Part shown: positions 44,003 to 52,280 of the stretch, piece after piece
Numbering within the stretch: position 1 is the first letter of the stretch
Layout of the letters: every line of letters starts with the position of its first letter
DNA from: Peribacillus frigoritolerans
Lineage (GTDB): Bacteria; Bacillota; Bacilli; Bacillales; DSM-1321
Direction of reading: 5' to 3'
Length of the DNA stretch: 64,000 bases
Assembly: GCF_030676415.1 (NCBI RefSeq)
Contig: NZ_JAUUTW010000003.1
Location: 248,001 to 312,000, forward strand
Program-made: the position numbers and the translations under genes
The notes under the pieces: generated by a model
The model's input: only the letters and a program-made list of their open reading frames with translations
What the model was told of the DNA's origin: nothing
Database searches by the model: none

Positions 44003-44824
44003 TTGAAAAAGGTTTCTTTTGTAGTGTTTGCCATGGTAGTTTCATTGTTACTAGTCATGACAGGATGCGGGAAGGATAAGGAAGTCTCGACAACTGGTAA
44101 AGAAGAAGAGTCCAATGGAAAAACACTCAGGATCGTGACAGACGCCAATTATGCTCCATTCGAATATCTTGAAGGTGATAAGATTGTAGGTTTCGATGTT
44201 GATTTCATCAATGCCGTTGCAAAAGAAGCGGGTTATGAAGTTAAACTGGAAAGTGTTGGTTGGGATCCGATTTTTGTCGAAATCGAATCTAAGAGAGCGG
44301 ATGTCGCGATATCTGCGATTACAGTGAATGACGAAAGAAAGCAATCTTATGACTTCTCTGTTCCGTATTTCTTATCCACAAACAAGATTCTTGTTCCTGA
44401 GAATAGTGATATAAAATCAGGAAATGAATTGAAAGGAAACGTCATTGCCGTTCAGACTGGTACAACTGGACAGGAAGCGGTAGAGAAACTCCTTGGAAAG
44501 AACCACAAGGATATCAAAAAATTCGAAAATAATAACCTGGCCATTCAGGAATTACTAAAAGGCGGAGCTTCGGCTGTCGTAGCTGATAATACGGTTGTTG
44601 AAGAATATGTGAAAAATAACCCCGATCAAAAACTGAAAGTCGTTGAAGATAGCAAAAGTTTCAATGAGGAGTTTTATGGTCTTATGTTCCCAAAAGGCAG
44701 TGAACTGAAATCGGAGTTCGATAAAGCCGTGAATGCCATTTATGAAAATGGGAAATATGCAGAAATTTATAAAGAGTGGTTTGGTACGGATCCAGATATT
44801 GAAACGTTGAAAGCACAACAATAA
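44003..44824 (+). CDS. artP: Arginine-binding lipoprotein of ABC importer
   Basis: The 273-residue family-3 binding protein has a lipoprotein signal ending LLVMTGCG (Cys22). The mature part shows TLRIVTDANYAPFEYLEGDKIVGFDVDFINAVAKEAG, KRADVAISAITVNDERKQSYDFSVPYF and a C-terminal KYAEIYKEWFG, close to ArtP (YqiX) of B. subtilis as I recall it. It captures arginine, or related basic amino acids, outside the membrane. First gene of artPQR; a hairpin after the stop probably lowers expression of the membrane and ATPase genes relative to this one. Confidence 0.88.
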   Translation: MKKVSFVVFAMVVSLLLVMTGCGKDKEVSTTGKEEESNGKTLRIVTDANYAPFEYLEGDKIVGFDVDFINAVAKEAGYEVKLESVGWDPIFVEIESKRADVAISAITVNDERKQSYDFSVPYFLSTNKILVPENSDIKSGNELKGNVIAVQTGTTGQEAVEKLLGKNHKDIKKFENNNLAIQELLKGGASAVVADNTVVEEYVKNNPDQKLKVVEDSKSFNEEFYGLMFPKGSELKSEFDKAVNAIYENGKYAEIYKEWFGTDPDIETLKAQQ

Positions 44825-44845
44825 AAACAAATGGAAGTAAAAGAT

Positions 44846-44879
44846 TGCGTAACTTTACGTGTGAAGTTACGCAGTTTTT
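44846..44879 (+). terminator. Intra-operon attenuating terminator between artP and artQ
   Basis: TGCGTAACTT (44846-44855) and AAGTTACGCA (44864-44873) form a perfect 10-bp stem followed by GTTTTTG. It would partly stop transcription or protect the artP mRNA end, giving more binding protein than permease. Confidence 0.75.
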
Positions 44880-44901
44880 GTGGTCTTAGGAGGGAAACAA
44901 A

Positions 44902-45558
44902 ATGAGTTTTCGCTGGGATATTATTTTTGAATATGCTCCTTTCTTATTAAAAGGAACATTGCTAACCATAGGGCTGTCGGTTTCCTCCATCCTCATCGGA
45001 ACCTTTTTGGGGTTATTGATCGGTTTAGGGAAAATCATGAGAAACAAAGTGCTTGCCTTTCCATTTTACTGCTATGTCACGGTTTTTCGCGGAACACCGC
45101 TTTTAGTTCAAATCTTTTTAATCCATTTTGGAATTGTGCCCTTTTTTACCGGGGAAACGAATGCAGTAACTGCCGGTGTCATTGCTTTATCTTTAAATGC
45201 AGCCGCATATATTGCCGAAATTTTCCGGGCGGGCATTCAATCCATCGATAAAGGGCAAATGGAAGGGGCGCGTTCATTGGGAATGACCCATATCCAAACA
45301 ATGATACATATTGTATTGCCTCAAGCTTTCAAACGAATGATTCCTCCGTTAGGAAATGAATTCATCGTATTATTGAAGGATTCATCCCTGCTTTGTGTCA
45401 TTGCTGCCCCGGAATTGATGTATTGGGGGAAAGCGATGGGGAGTCAGTACTTTAAAGTGTGGGAGCCATACTTGGCGTGTGCCTTCATCTATCTATTCCT
45501 GACCCTCATTTTAAGTTTCGTATTAAATAGACTCGAAAGAAGGTTGAAAACAGAATGA
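44902..45558 (+). CDS. artQ: Arginine ABC importer, permease
   Basis: The 218-residue permease is of the HisQM type: five membrane segments, [16 protein letters not shown], and the EAA-like cytosolic loop [29 protein letters not shown]. It dimerises in the membrane and couples ArtP to ArtR. GGAGGG precedes the ATG. The stop codon overlaps the artR start by 4 nt (ATGA), typical of stoichiometric co-translation. Confidence 0.88.
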   Translation: MSFRWDIIFEYAPFLLKGTLLTIGLSVSSILIGTFLGLLIGLGKIMRNKVLAFPFYCYVTVFRGTPLLVQIFLIHFGIVPFFTGETNAVTAGVIALSLNAAAYIAEIFRAGIQSIDKGQMEGARSLGMTHIQTMIHIVLPQAFKRMIPPLGNEFIVLLKDSSLLCVIAAPELMYWGKAMGSQYFKVWEPYLACAFIYLFLTLILSFVLNRLERRLKTE

Positions 45559-46277
45559 TCAAGGTGGAGAATCTAAAGAAGTCATTTGGCGAAAATGATG
45601 TATTGAAAAATATCAATGCAATCGTTTCCCCTCGGGAAGTAGTCGTGGTAATTGGTCCTTCTGGGTCCGGTAAATCCACTTTCCTCAGGTGTATCAATCA
45701 ACTTGAAACGATAACGGGAGGCCATATTTTCATTGAAGGGCTTGATACGACAGACAAGAAAGTCAATATCAATAAAGTCCGGACGGAAGTTGGCATGGTA
45801 TTTCAGCATTTTAACTTATTTCCACATAAGACTGTTCTTGAGAATATAATGCTTGCGCCTATAAAGGTCCGCAAGATATCCAAAGAACAGGCTTCCCAAA
45901 GAGGGATGGAACTGCTTAAGAAAGTGGGACTTAGCGAGAAAGCGAACGCATATCCAGATTCATTATCGGGGGGACAAAAGCAACGCGTCGCAATTGCCAG
46001 GGCGTTAGCGATGGAACCCAAAATCATGCTATTCGACGAGCCGACTTCCGCTCTAGATCCGGAAATGGTCGGTGAAGTCCTTGAGGTCATGAAGCAACTG
46101 GCTAAGGAAGGCATGACCATGGTAGTTGTGACCCATGAGATGGGGTTCGCAAAAGAAGTTGGAGATCGTGTGATTTTCATGGACGAAGGTTATATTATTG
46201 AAGAAAATAGTCCTAGTGAGATTTTTAATAACCCCCAGCAGGAAAGAACTAAAGCCTTTTTGAGTAAAGTGCTTTAA
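45555..46277 (+). CDS. artR: Arginine ABC importer, ATP-binding protein
   Basis: The 240-residue ATPase has all motifs: Walker [10 protein letters not shown]-loop [19 protein letters not shown], signature LSGGQKQR, Walker [13 protein letters not shown] and the switch His in VVTHEM. It is similar throughout to TcyC in this window, both being family-3 polar amino-acid ATPases. As the last gene of artPQR it is followed by a hairpin. It energises uptake of arginine. Confidence 0.88.
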   Translation: MIKVENLKKSFGENDVLKNINAIVSPREVVVVIGPSGSGKSTFLRCINQLETITGGHIFIEGLDTTDKKVNINKVRTEVGMVFQHFNLFPHKTVLENIMLAPIKVRKISKEQASQRGMELLKKVGLSEKANAYPDSLSGGQKQRVAIARALAMEPKIMLFDEPTSALDPEMVGEVLEVMKQLAKEGMTMVVVTHEMGFAKEVGDRVIFMDEGYIIEENSPSEIFNNPQQERTKAFLSKVL

Positions 46278-46286
46278 TTACACGCA

Positions 46287-46321
46287 AAGAAAAAAACCTT
46301 CCATTAAGGGAGGATTTTTTT
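46287..46321. terminator. Terminator between artR and the convergent gene
   Basis: AAAACCTTCC and GGGAGGATTTT pair with one G-T, followed by T residues on the plus strand; A residues on the 5' side would serve the minus strand. Confidence 0.7.
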
Positions 46322-46340
46322 CGGAGCATATCAGGGGGCT

Positions 46341-46712
46341 TCATTTGATGTATGAAGCGCCTAAAAGTGATTCAGGGCTTTTACCGAGCACAAGCATACT
46401 GATTTTGGCATATCCAATATTTTTATTTTGGGAGAAGGTCTGAAGTAATACCTGGATATTCGGATCATCCTTTAACTTTTGAACTTCCTCTATATATAAT
46501 CCGATAACGGAGGGCATAACGAATTCAGGGGTGTATTCGTTAGGGTTTTCATCCATGATTAATGTGCCCATAAATTGATATTTAAATTGAAGAGCCCGTG
46601 TTAAGGCAACGACATGGAACAGTTTGTTAAATAGTTCGGGGTATGAATATTTAATTTTCTCCAGAGCTGCTTCTGTTGCCTGTAACTCATCGACACTAGA
46701 TAAAGTGATCAT
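46341..46712 (-). CDS. Hypothetical protein of 123 residues
   Basis: This is a soluble, mostly helical protein without membrane segments or recognised motifs. It opens with ITLSSVDELQATEAALEKIKYSYPELFNKLFHVVALTRALQ and ends LVLGKSPESLLGASYIK. The start at ATG 46712 is set by AAAGGAG, whereas the longer frame from 46757 has none. It is transcribed from the same strand as the LysR gene upstream, 161 nt away. No function assigned. Confidence 0.7.
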   Translation of the reverse strand: MITLSSVDELQATEAALEKIKYSYPELFNKLFHVVALTRALQFKYQFMGTLIMDENPNEYTPEFVMPSVIGLYIEEVQKLKDDPNIQVLLQTFSQNKNIGYAKISMLVLGKSPESLLGASYIK

Positions 46713-46873
46713 GAATATCTCCTTTTTAGAAAATATGGATCCATCAGCATTTACCATGCTTTTTACTCATACTAGTCTACCCCCGCCGTAACGCCTTGTA
46801 AAATGGTTAGATGTTATCATGTGCATAACCCAAATCTATGATAGTGCTTACATCAATCATGCCGAATAATTCA

Positions 46874-47755
46874 CTACTTATTAGACAATGCTTCCTTCGT
46901 ATAATTCAGCCATTCTTTTGCAGCGTATGAAAGGTAATGGTCCTTACTCCAAATAAATCCCAAATTCCAACTAATGGAGGGGTTTTTAACCTTGATTGTC
47001 TTTACGCGCTCATCATGACGGCATAAACTTTCCGGTAATAGAGCAACGCCAAGTTTACAGTAAACCATTTCCTCAATAAAATCCCAGCGTGAGCTTTCCG
47101 TGACGATATGTGGAGAAAAACCAGCTTCATTACAGGATGAAATGATGAGATCTCGAAGGACGTAATCTTTATTGAATAAGATGAAAGATTCGTTTTCCAG
47201 GTCGGCCAAATCAATTTCTTCCCCAAATGCATGCGGATGGGAGGGATGAACAATCAAGTTGATGTCTTCTTCCAAAAAAGCAAAATGATGAAAAAGTGCG
47301 GTGTTGGTTGGCAGGACTATTACGCCTATATCAATTAAGTCATTTTGGACGGATTCTTCTATTTTCTTTGAACCATCCTCTACTAATTGAAAGGTAATAT
47401 TGGGATAGTCCTCGTGAAAACGGCTAAGAATTCGGGGGAAGAAAGAAGCGTCGATGATCGGCGGCAGCCCGATGCGTATATGTCCCTTTTTTAAACCTAA
47501 TAAATTGTCCATTTCCGTTTCTAAATTGTGAAAGGCCTTATCAATCAATTTTGCCTGCTCTAAGACAACCCTGCCTGCATCGGTCAAGATCAGTTGCTTA
47601 CGTGAACGATCAAAAAGCTCAACACCTAGCTCGGTTTCCAGGTTTTTAATCATCTTGCTGATGGTCGGCTGGGTAATGAATAAATGATCGGCAGCCCGAG
47701 TGAAGCTATTGAAATTGGTTACCTCTATAAAGTATTGCAAATGTTTAATATCCAT
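46874..47755 (-). CDS. LysR-family transcriptional regulator
   Basis: The 293-residue protein has the N-terminal LysR winged helix (MDIKHLQYFIEVTNFNSFTRAADHLFITQPTISKMIKNLE, recognition helix TQPTISKMI) and a periplasmic-binding-like effector domain starting near GHIRIGLPPIID. It resembles the CidR/YwbI-type regulators of Bacillus, though this is not certain from sequence. Its target is unclear: there is no divergent partner within 160 nt other than UspA, which runs the same way. Confidence 0.85.
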   Translation of the reverse strand: MDIKHLQYFIEVTNFNSFTRAADHLFITQPTISKMIKNLETELGVELFDRSRKQLILTDAGRVVLEQAKLIDKAFHNLETEMDNLLGLKKGHIRIGLPPIIDASFFPRILSRFHEDYPNITFQLVEDGSKKIEESVQNDLIDIGVIVLPTNTALFHHFAFLEEDINLIVHPSHPHAFGEEIDLADLENESFILFNKDYVLRDLIISSCNEAGFSPHIVTESSRWDFIEEMVYCKLGVALLPESLCRHDERVKTIKVKNPSISWNLGFIWSKDHYLSYAAKEWLNYTKEALSNK

Positions 47756-47857
47756 TGCGTCACCTGTTTTCCTCGTTTAAAATTAGTTTCATTTTACCTG
47801 TAAACGGAAGTGTTTGTAAAACATGATAAGATTTTGATGGAGTTTCATGCACGCATA

Positions 47858-47892
47858 AATAAGCTGGATTCCAAAGGGGATCCCAGCTTATG
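47858..47892 (-). terminator. Terminator of the UspA gene
   Basis: AATAAGCTGGATTCC and GGGATCCCAGCTTAT pair around a short loop; on the minus strand the arm is followed by TTATGCG. The T-tract is weak. Confidence 0.55.
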
Positions 47893-47923
47893 AAAGGGCT
47901 GGCAAGAGTATCTGCCGTAAAAT

Positions 47924-48349
47924 TTATTTGACCAACAAGACGGGCACTGGGGAATGTTGAACGATATAGTGGCTCACGCTGCCTAGGAATTCCTTGAAAC
48001 CACTCAATCCGCGGCTGCCCATGATGATAAGGTCACAATTCTGGGATTGTGCATGTTCCAATAAAGTCGTGATGGCTGAACCCTCTACGACAAATGTCTG
48101 GGATGCATTCGGGATTTCGGATAAAAGCGCTTCCGCTTTTTTTATCACTTGCTTGCCATACTTGAGCATGGATTCTTCAATTTCCTGAAAGGCATTGCCA
48201 TATATATTTGGTTTGATTGGCAACGTTACAGCGTGAAGCACCTGGATTTCGATAGCGGGATCCAGCTTCGCTAATTCAATCGCTTTTTCTAAAGATTTAA
48301 GTGCTAATTCAGATTCATCATAAGCAACTAATATTTTTGAACATAGCAT
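47924..48349 (-). CDS. Universal stress protein UspA family
   Basis: The 141-residue single-domain UspA protein has N-terminal KILVAYDESELALKSLEKAI and the C-terminal ATP-binding signature GSRGLSGFKEFLGSVSHYIVQ, fitting the G-x2-G-x9-G-(S/T) nucleotide loop, then PVPVLLV. Such proteins bind ATP and raise survival under stress. The ribosome site is poorly placed (AAGGGA about 13 nt before the ATG), so expression may be modest or the start approximate. Divergent from the MerR operon. Confidence 0.88.
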   Translation of the reverse strand: MLCSKILVAYDESELALKSLEKAIELAKLDPAIEIQVLHAVTLPIKPNIYGNAFQEIEESMLKYGKQVIKKAEALLSEIPNASQTFVVEGSAITTLLEHAQSQNCDLIIMGSRGLSGFKEFLGSVSHYIVQHSPVPVLLVK

Positions 48350-48445
48350 TGATCGTTCAGTCCCTTCTTTTAAAGAATATACCCATAGTATATCAATTTA
48401 AATCTATCATGCCGTTTCATATATTATAAATTTTGTGAATATTTA

Positions 48446-48476
48446 TTGAAGTTTACGTTAACGTCAATGTTAAAAT
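48446..48476 (+). promoter_or_regulatory. MerR-type promoter with palindromic operator in a 19-bp spacer
   Basis: TTGAAG (48446-48451) and TAAAAT (48471-48476) are separated by 19 bp, too long for ordinary vegetative promoters but the hallmark of MerR-controlled ones. The spacer holds TTTACGTTAACGTCAA (48452-48467), a 16-bp palindrome with one mismatch. The motif resembles LiuR-type operators of acyl-CoA degradation regulons as I recall them. The regulator gene starts 38 nt downstream, so it controls its own operon. Confidence 0.7.
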
Positions 48477-48513
48477 AAAGGTAAATAATCCCTTTGTAAA
48501 GTGTGGTTTTAAC

Positions 48514-48909
48514 ATGTACACCATTTCTGAGTTAGCAAAAGTATTCGGATTGACGACAAGGACACTCCGGTATTATGAGGAACTGGGTATGCTTAGGCCA
48601 AAGCGTACCGAAACGGGGAAAAGAGTTTATGGAAAGAAAGAATATGCACAGCTCAAAATCATAATGCGCGGAAAGAAGTATGGTTTTTCGTTAGTGGAAA
48701 TAAAGGATATAGTCCTTTTATTCGATAAGGACAGGACGGGCATTAAACAATTGGAAAAAACGATTGAAACTGCAGGACAGAAATTAAACGAAATTAATGA
48801 ACGCATTAAGGAGCTGGATGGGTTGAAGCAGGATTTTGAACAGGTAATCAAAGGCTTTACCGAAACCCTTCATGACTTGAAAGTGAACGATAAAACAGGC
48901 AAGCGTTGA
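48514..48909 (+). CDS. MerR-family regulator of acyl-CoA degradation operon
   Basis: The 131-residue protein has the MerR DNA-binding domain (MYTISELAKVFGLTTRTLRYYEELGMLRP, wing RTETGKRVYGKKEY) and a long coiled-coil dimerisation helix (KQLEKTIETAGQKLNEINERIKELDGL). There is no C-terminal effector domain of known metal type. Similar short MerR proteins (LiuR group) control fatty-acid or branched-chain amino-acid breakdown and respond to acyl-CoA, which agrees with the four downstream genes. First gene of the operon. Confidence 0.85.
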   Translation: MYTISELAKVFGLTTRTLRYYEELGMLRPKRTETGKRVYGKKEYAQLKIIMRGKKYGFSLVEIKDIVLLFDKDRTGIKQLEKTIETAGQKLNEINERIKELDGLKQDFEQVIKGFTETLHDLKVNDKTGKR

Positions 48910-48985
48910 AATTAATCTTGAAAATAGGTTTTGATGATAGTGAAAGATGAATATATATTCTAGAAACAAATGGTGGGGTGAGGAT

Positions 48986-49753
48986 TTGGAAATTCAAGAA
49001 ACGATTGCAGTTGTAACAGGCGGGGCTTCAGGTCTGGGAGCCGCGACAGTAAGAAACGTCATTAAAAAAGGTGGAAAAGCGGTCATATTTGACCTCTCGG
49101 AAGAAAATGGCGCTAAAATGGCTCAGGAATTGGGAGATTCAGTCCTGTTTATTAAAACGGATGTAACTAGTGAAGAAAGCGTTTCGGCAGCATTGGATGA
49201 AGGAATAAAAAAATTCGGTAGCATCAATACGGTCATCAACTGTGCAGGCATTGCGATTGCAGAGAAAGTCATAGGCAGAAAAGGCATACACGAATTGAAA
49301 GCGTTCTCAGATGTCGTGCAAATCAATTTGGTCGGTACGTTTAACGTAATCCGGCTTACGGCGGAAAAAATGGTCGAAAATGAACCGAACCAAGAGGGGG
49401 AGCGTGGGGTCATTATCAATACAGCTTCGGTAGCTGCCTTTGAAGGACAAATCGGACAAGCCGCATATAGTGCCTCTAAGGGAGGGATTGTTGGTATGAC
49501 TCTGCCGATCGCAAGGGAGCTTGCCAACAAAGGGATACGTGTCGTATCGATTGCACCCGGTCTATTCCATACTCCGATGTTTGATTCATTACCTGAAGAA
49601 GCGAGGATGTCATTAGGTAAAACCGTGCCATTCCCGCCAAGGCTCGGGTATCCCGAAGAGTACGCTAAACTGACGGAAAGCATCATAACGAATCCAATGC
49701 TGAATGGGGAAACCATCAGACTGGATGGGGCCATTAGAATGTCACCCAGGTAA
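48986..49753 (+). CDS. Short-chain dehydrogenase, 3-hydroxyacyl-CoA dehydrogenase type-2-like
   Basis: This SDR has N-terminal TGGASGLG for NAD binding, a NCAG motif, Ser in NTASVAAFEGQ and catalytic YSASK. The ending (GIRVVSIAPGLFHTPM, PRLGYPEEYAKL, LNGETIRLDGAIRM) matches the HSD17B10-type 3-hydroxyacyl-CoA dehydrogenases. The start is placed at TTG 48986, which follows GGGGTGAGG and yields the family-typical MEIQETIAVVTGG; ATG 48947 adds 13 residues without a ribosome site. It would oxidise 3-hydroxyacyl-CoA between the dehydrogenase and thiolase steps. Confidence 0.85.
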   Translation: MEIQETIAVVTGGASGLGAATVRNVIKKGGKAVIFDLSEENGAKMAQELGDSVLFIKTDVTSEESVSAALDEGIKKFGSINTVINCAGIAIAEKVIGRKGIHELKAFSDVVQINLVGTFNVIRLTAEKMVENEPNQEGERGVIINTASVAAFEGQIGQAAYSASKGGIVGMTLPIARELANKGIRVVSIAPGLFHTPMFDSLPEEARMSLGKTVPFPPRLGYPEEYAKLTESIITNPMLNGETIRLDGAIRMSPR

Positions 49754-49823
49754 GTTGTTAATTCCTTCAGGGAAATCCATTGTAAAGAGGCTCCGACAAA
49801 GAAATGGAGAGGAGATAAAGCAG

Positions 49824-50969
49824 ATGAAGCATCCATACCTAAGTGAAGATCATGAGATTTTCCGTAAGTCATTCCGAAAGTTTTTAGAGAAAGAAGCAGT
49901 TCCCCATTATGAACGATGGGAAGAAGAGAGGATCATTCCACGGTCATTTTGGGTGAAAATGGGGGAACAGGGTTTTTTATGTCCGGACCTTGGAGAAGAT
50001 TATGGGGGTTCCGGGGGAGATTGGGGCTTTGCGGTCATAATTAATGAGGAATTGGAAAGAGTTGGTTCTGGTTTCATTGGTTTCGGACTTCACAGTGACA
50101 TCACCGTTCCGTATATTTCCGCATACGGAAATGAGTCGCAGAAACAGCGCTGGCTTCCTAAATGCACGACGGGGGAAATCATTACAGCCATTGCCATGAC
50201 AGAGCCTGGCACAGGTTCGGATTTGGCCAATATTAAGACGACTGCCATTTTGGATGGAGGTCATTACATATTAAATGGACAAAAGACATTCATCACAAAT
50301 GGCATTCATTCGGACTTGGTGATCGTTGCCTGTAAAACGGATCCAAGTGCCGTTCCGAAACATAAAGGTGTTAGCTTAGTCGTGGTCGAAAGGGATACCC
50401 CCGGGTTTTCCAGGGGGCGAAAACTGAAGAAACTTGGCTTGCACAGTCAGGATACAGCAGAACTCATCTTCGAGGATTGCCGTGTTCCAAAGGAAAACCT
50501 GCTTGGTGAAGAAGGCAAGGGGTTTACTTACTTAATGGAAAAACTGCAGCAGGAACGCCTTGTGGTGGCAATTTGTGCCCAAACCGCATCTGAGGATATG
50601 CTGGCCGATACGATTGAGTACGTGAAGGGCAGGGAAGCGTTCGGAAAATCAGTAAGTCAGTTTCAAAATACTCAATTCAAAATCGCGGAAATGGCAACGG
50701 AAATCAAAATGGGGCGTGCCTTCCTTGATCAATTGATCGCCAAACATATGGCTGGGGAACAGGTTGTAACGGAAGTTTCGATGGCAAAATGGCGTTTGAC
50801 GGAGACTGCCAGAAAAATTTCCATTGAATGCATGCAGCTCCATGGCGGTTATGGATATATGGAGGAATACAAGATTGCCAGAAGGTATCGGGATGTTCCG
50901 GTAGCAAGCATCTATGCCGGGACAAATGAAATCATGAAGAAAATCATCGCTAAGAATCTGGGCCTATAA
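49824..50969 (+). CDS. Acyl-CoA dehydrogenase
   Basis: The 381-residue FAD enzyme has AMTEPGTGSDLANIKTTA near the FAD and acyl site, TFITNG, QERLVVAICAQTASEDML, and the C-terminal family signature QLHGGYGYMEEYKIARRYRDVPVASIYAGTNEIMK, with the Glu of GYMEE-type segments near the catalytic position. It removes two hydrogens from acyl-CoA, passing electrons to an ETF encoded elsewhere. The ATG at 49824 follows GAGAGGAG; the longer frame overlaps the SDR gene. Second catalytic gene of the MerR-controlled operon. Confidence 0.9.
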   Translation: MKHPYLSEDHEIFRKSFRKFLEKEAVPHYERWEEERIIPRSFWVKMGEQGFLCPDLGEDYGGSGGDWGFAVIINEELERVGSGFIGFGLHSDITVPYISAYGNESQKQRWLPKCTTGEIITAIAMTEPGTGSDLANIKTTAILDGGHYILNGQKTFITNGIHSDLVIVACKTDPSAVPKHKGVSLVVVERDTPGFSRGRKLKKLGLHSQDTAELIFEDCRVPKENLLGEEGKGFTYLMEKLQQERLVVAICAQTASEDMLADTIEYVKGREAFGKSVSQFQNTQFKIAEMATEIKMGRAFLDQLIAKHMAGEQVVTEVSMAKWRLTETARKISIECMQLHGGYGYMEEYKIARRYRDVPVASIYAGTNEIMKKIIAKNLGL

Positions 50970-50996
50970 TAAAAGGATGAGAAGGGGAGAGAGTAT

Positions 50997-52148
50997 ATGC
51001 GGGAAGTGGTTATCGTTGAAGGGATTCGCACGCCGGTAGGCAGAAGGAACGGTGTCTTGAGAGACGTTCGCCCTGATGATCTGGCAGGGGAAGTATTGAA
51101 GAAGCTGATTGAAAAGGCGGGAATCGATCCGGCTATTGTCGATGATGTCATTTTAGGTTGTGTTTCACAGTCGGGCGAACAGGCCGGTGATATAGCAAGG
51201 GTTGCTGCACTGATTGCCGGATTTCCGCTTGAAGTGCCGGGAACGACGATTGACCGTCAATGCGGATCAAGTCAGCAGGCAGTCCATTTCGCTTCCCAGG
51301 CCATCTTGTCGGGTGATATGGATGTGGTAGTGGCCGGCGGAGTGGAAAACATGTCACGAGTTCCCATGGGGTCTAATTATCAAGGTGCTGTAACAAGCCA
51401 AAAGTATATGGACTTGTATGAGGTGATCAACCAAGGCTTATCAGCTGAGAGAATCGCCGATAAGTGGGGAATAACACGTGAAGATTGTGATCAGTTTTCC
51501 GTTGAGAGTCATGCCAAGGCAATACGTGCTCAAAAAGAAGGGCATTTTAACAGTGAAATGATATCAGTAAGGGGTACTGATAAAGAAGGAAATCAAATCG
51601 AAGTTACGGAAGATCAAGGCCCAAGGGGTGGAACTACGCTTGAAGTACTTGCTGGATTGAAACCGGTTTTTCAAGAAGGCGGTTTAATCCATGCAGGGAA
51701 CTCAAGTCAAATCAGTGACGGTGCTGCCGCTTTATTATTGATGGAACGCAGTAAAGCCGAAGAACTTGGATTGAAACCGCGCTTTAAAGTGCATACACGG
51801 GTTGTTGTCGGGTCAGATCCCACCCTGATGCTTACGGGACCGATTCCCGCCACCCAAAAAGCTTTGGAAAAAGCGGGTCTTACAATTGATGATATCGATA
51901 TCTTTGAAGTGAATGAGGCTTTCGCTCCTGTACCGATTGCCTGGCTAAAAGAAACGGGGGCAGACCCCAAGAAGCTGAATCCAAATGGCGGGGCGATTGC
52001 CTTGGGTCATCCTCTTGGCGGCAGCGGGGCCCGGTTGATGGTGTCGATGATCCATGAGTTAGAAAGGACGGGCGGCCGTTATGGGCTACAAACAATGTGT
52101 GAAGGCCACGGCATGGCGAATGCCACCATCATTGAAAGATTGGACTGA
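50997..52148 (+). CDS. Acetyl-CoA C-acyltransferase (thiolase)
   Basis: The 383-residue thiolase has nucleophile Cys89 in TTIDRQCGSSQQAV, GGVENMSRVPMG, NEAFAPVPIAW, His338 in GGAIALGHPLGGSGAR and the second Cys368 in TMCEGHGMANA. The usual C-x-GGG-G motif is altered to CEGHG, as in some degradative thiolases. It cleaves 3-ketoacyl-CoA to acetyl-CoA and a shortened acyl-CoA. The AGGGGAGAG ribosome site lies 27 nt after the dehydrogenase gene. Confidence 0.9.
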   Translation: MREVVIVEGIRTPVGRRNGVLRDVRPDDLAGEVLKKLIEKAGIDPAIVDDVILGCVSQSGEQAGDIARVAALIAGFPLEVPGTTIDRQCGSSQQAVHFASQAILSGDMDVVVAGGVENMSRVPMGSNYQGAVTSQKYMDLYEVINQGLSAERIADKWGITREDCDQFSVESHAKAIRAQKEGHFNSEMISVRGTDKEGNQIEVTEDQGPRGGTTLEVLAGLKPVFQEGGLIHAGNSSQISDGAAALLLMERSKAEELGLKPRFKVHTRVVVGSDPTLMLTGPIPATQKALEKAGLTIDDIDIFEVNEAFAPVPIAWLKETGADPKKLNPNGGAIALGHPLGGSGARLMVSMIHELERTGGRYGLQTMCEGHGMANATIIERLD

Positions 52149-52218
52149 AGCTGGACTATCCATTTATGAACATTCGTATTTCGCACGAAAGTAAAAGCTG
52201 AAAAAGGGATGAAGCCGA

Positions 52219-52258
52219 CCATCGGCAGGCTTTGCCTGAACTCTTTCTGTTGATGGTG
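52219..52258 (+). other. Hairpin between thiolase and acyl-CoA ligase genes
   Basis: An inner perfect CAGGC-TTT-GCCTG hairpin (52226-52238) competes with a longer pairing of ACCATCGGCAG with CTGTTGATGGT. No T-tract follows, so it is more likely an mRNA processing or stability element than a terminator. Confidence 0.4.
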
Positions 52259-52280
52259 GTTACTTGAGGAGGAAAATGAT

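Noticed and set aside
43864-44079. 71-codon frame overlapping the artP start
   Set aside because: It overlaps the promoter palindrome and the artP signal peptide in another frame and lacks a ribosome site.
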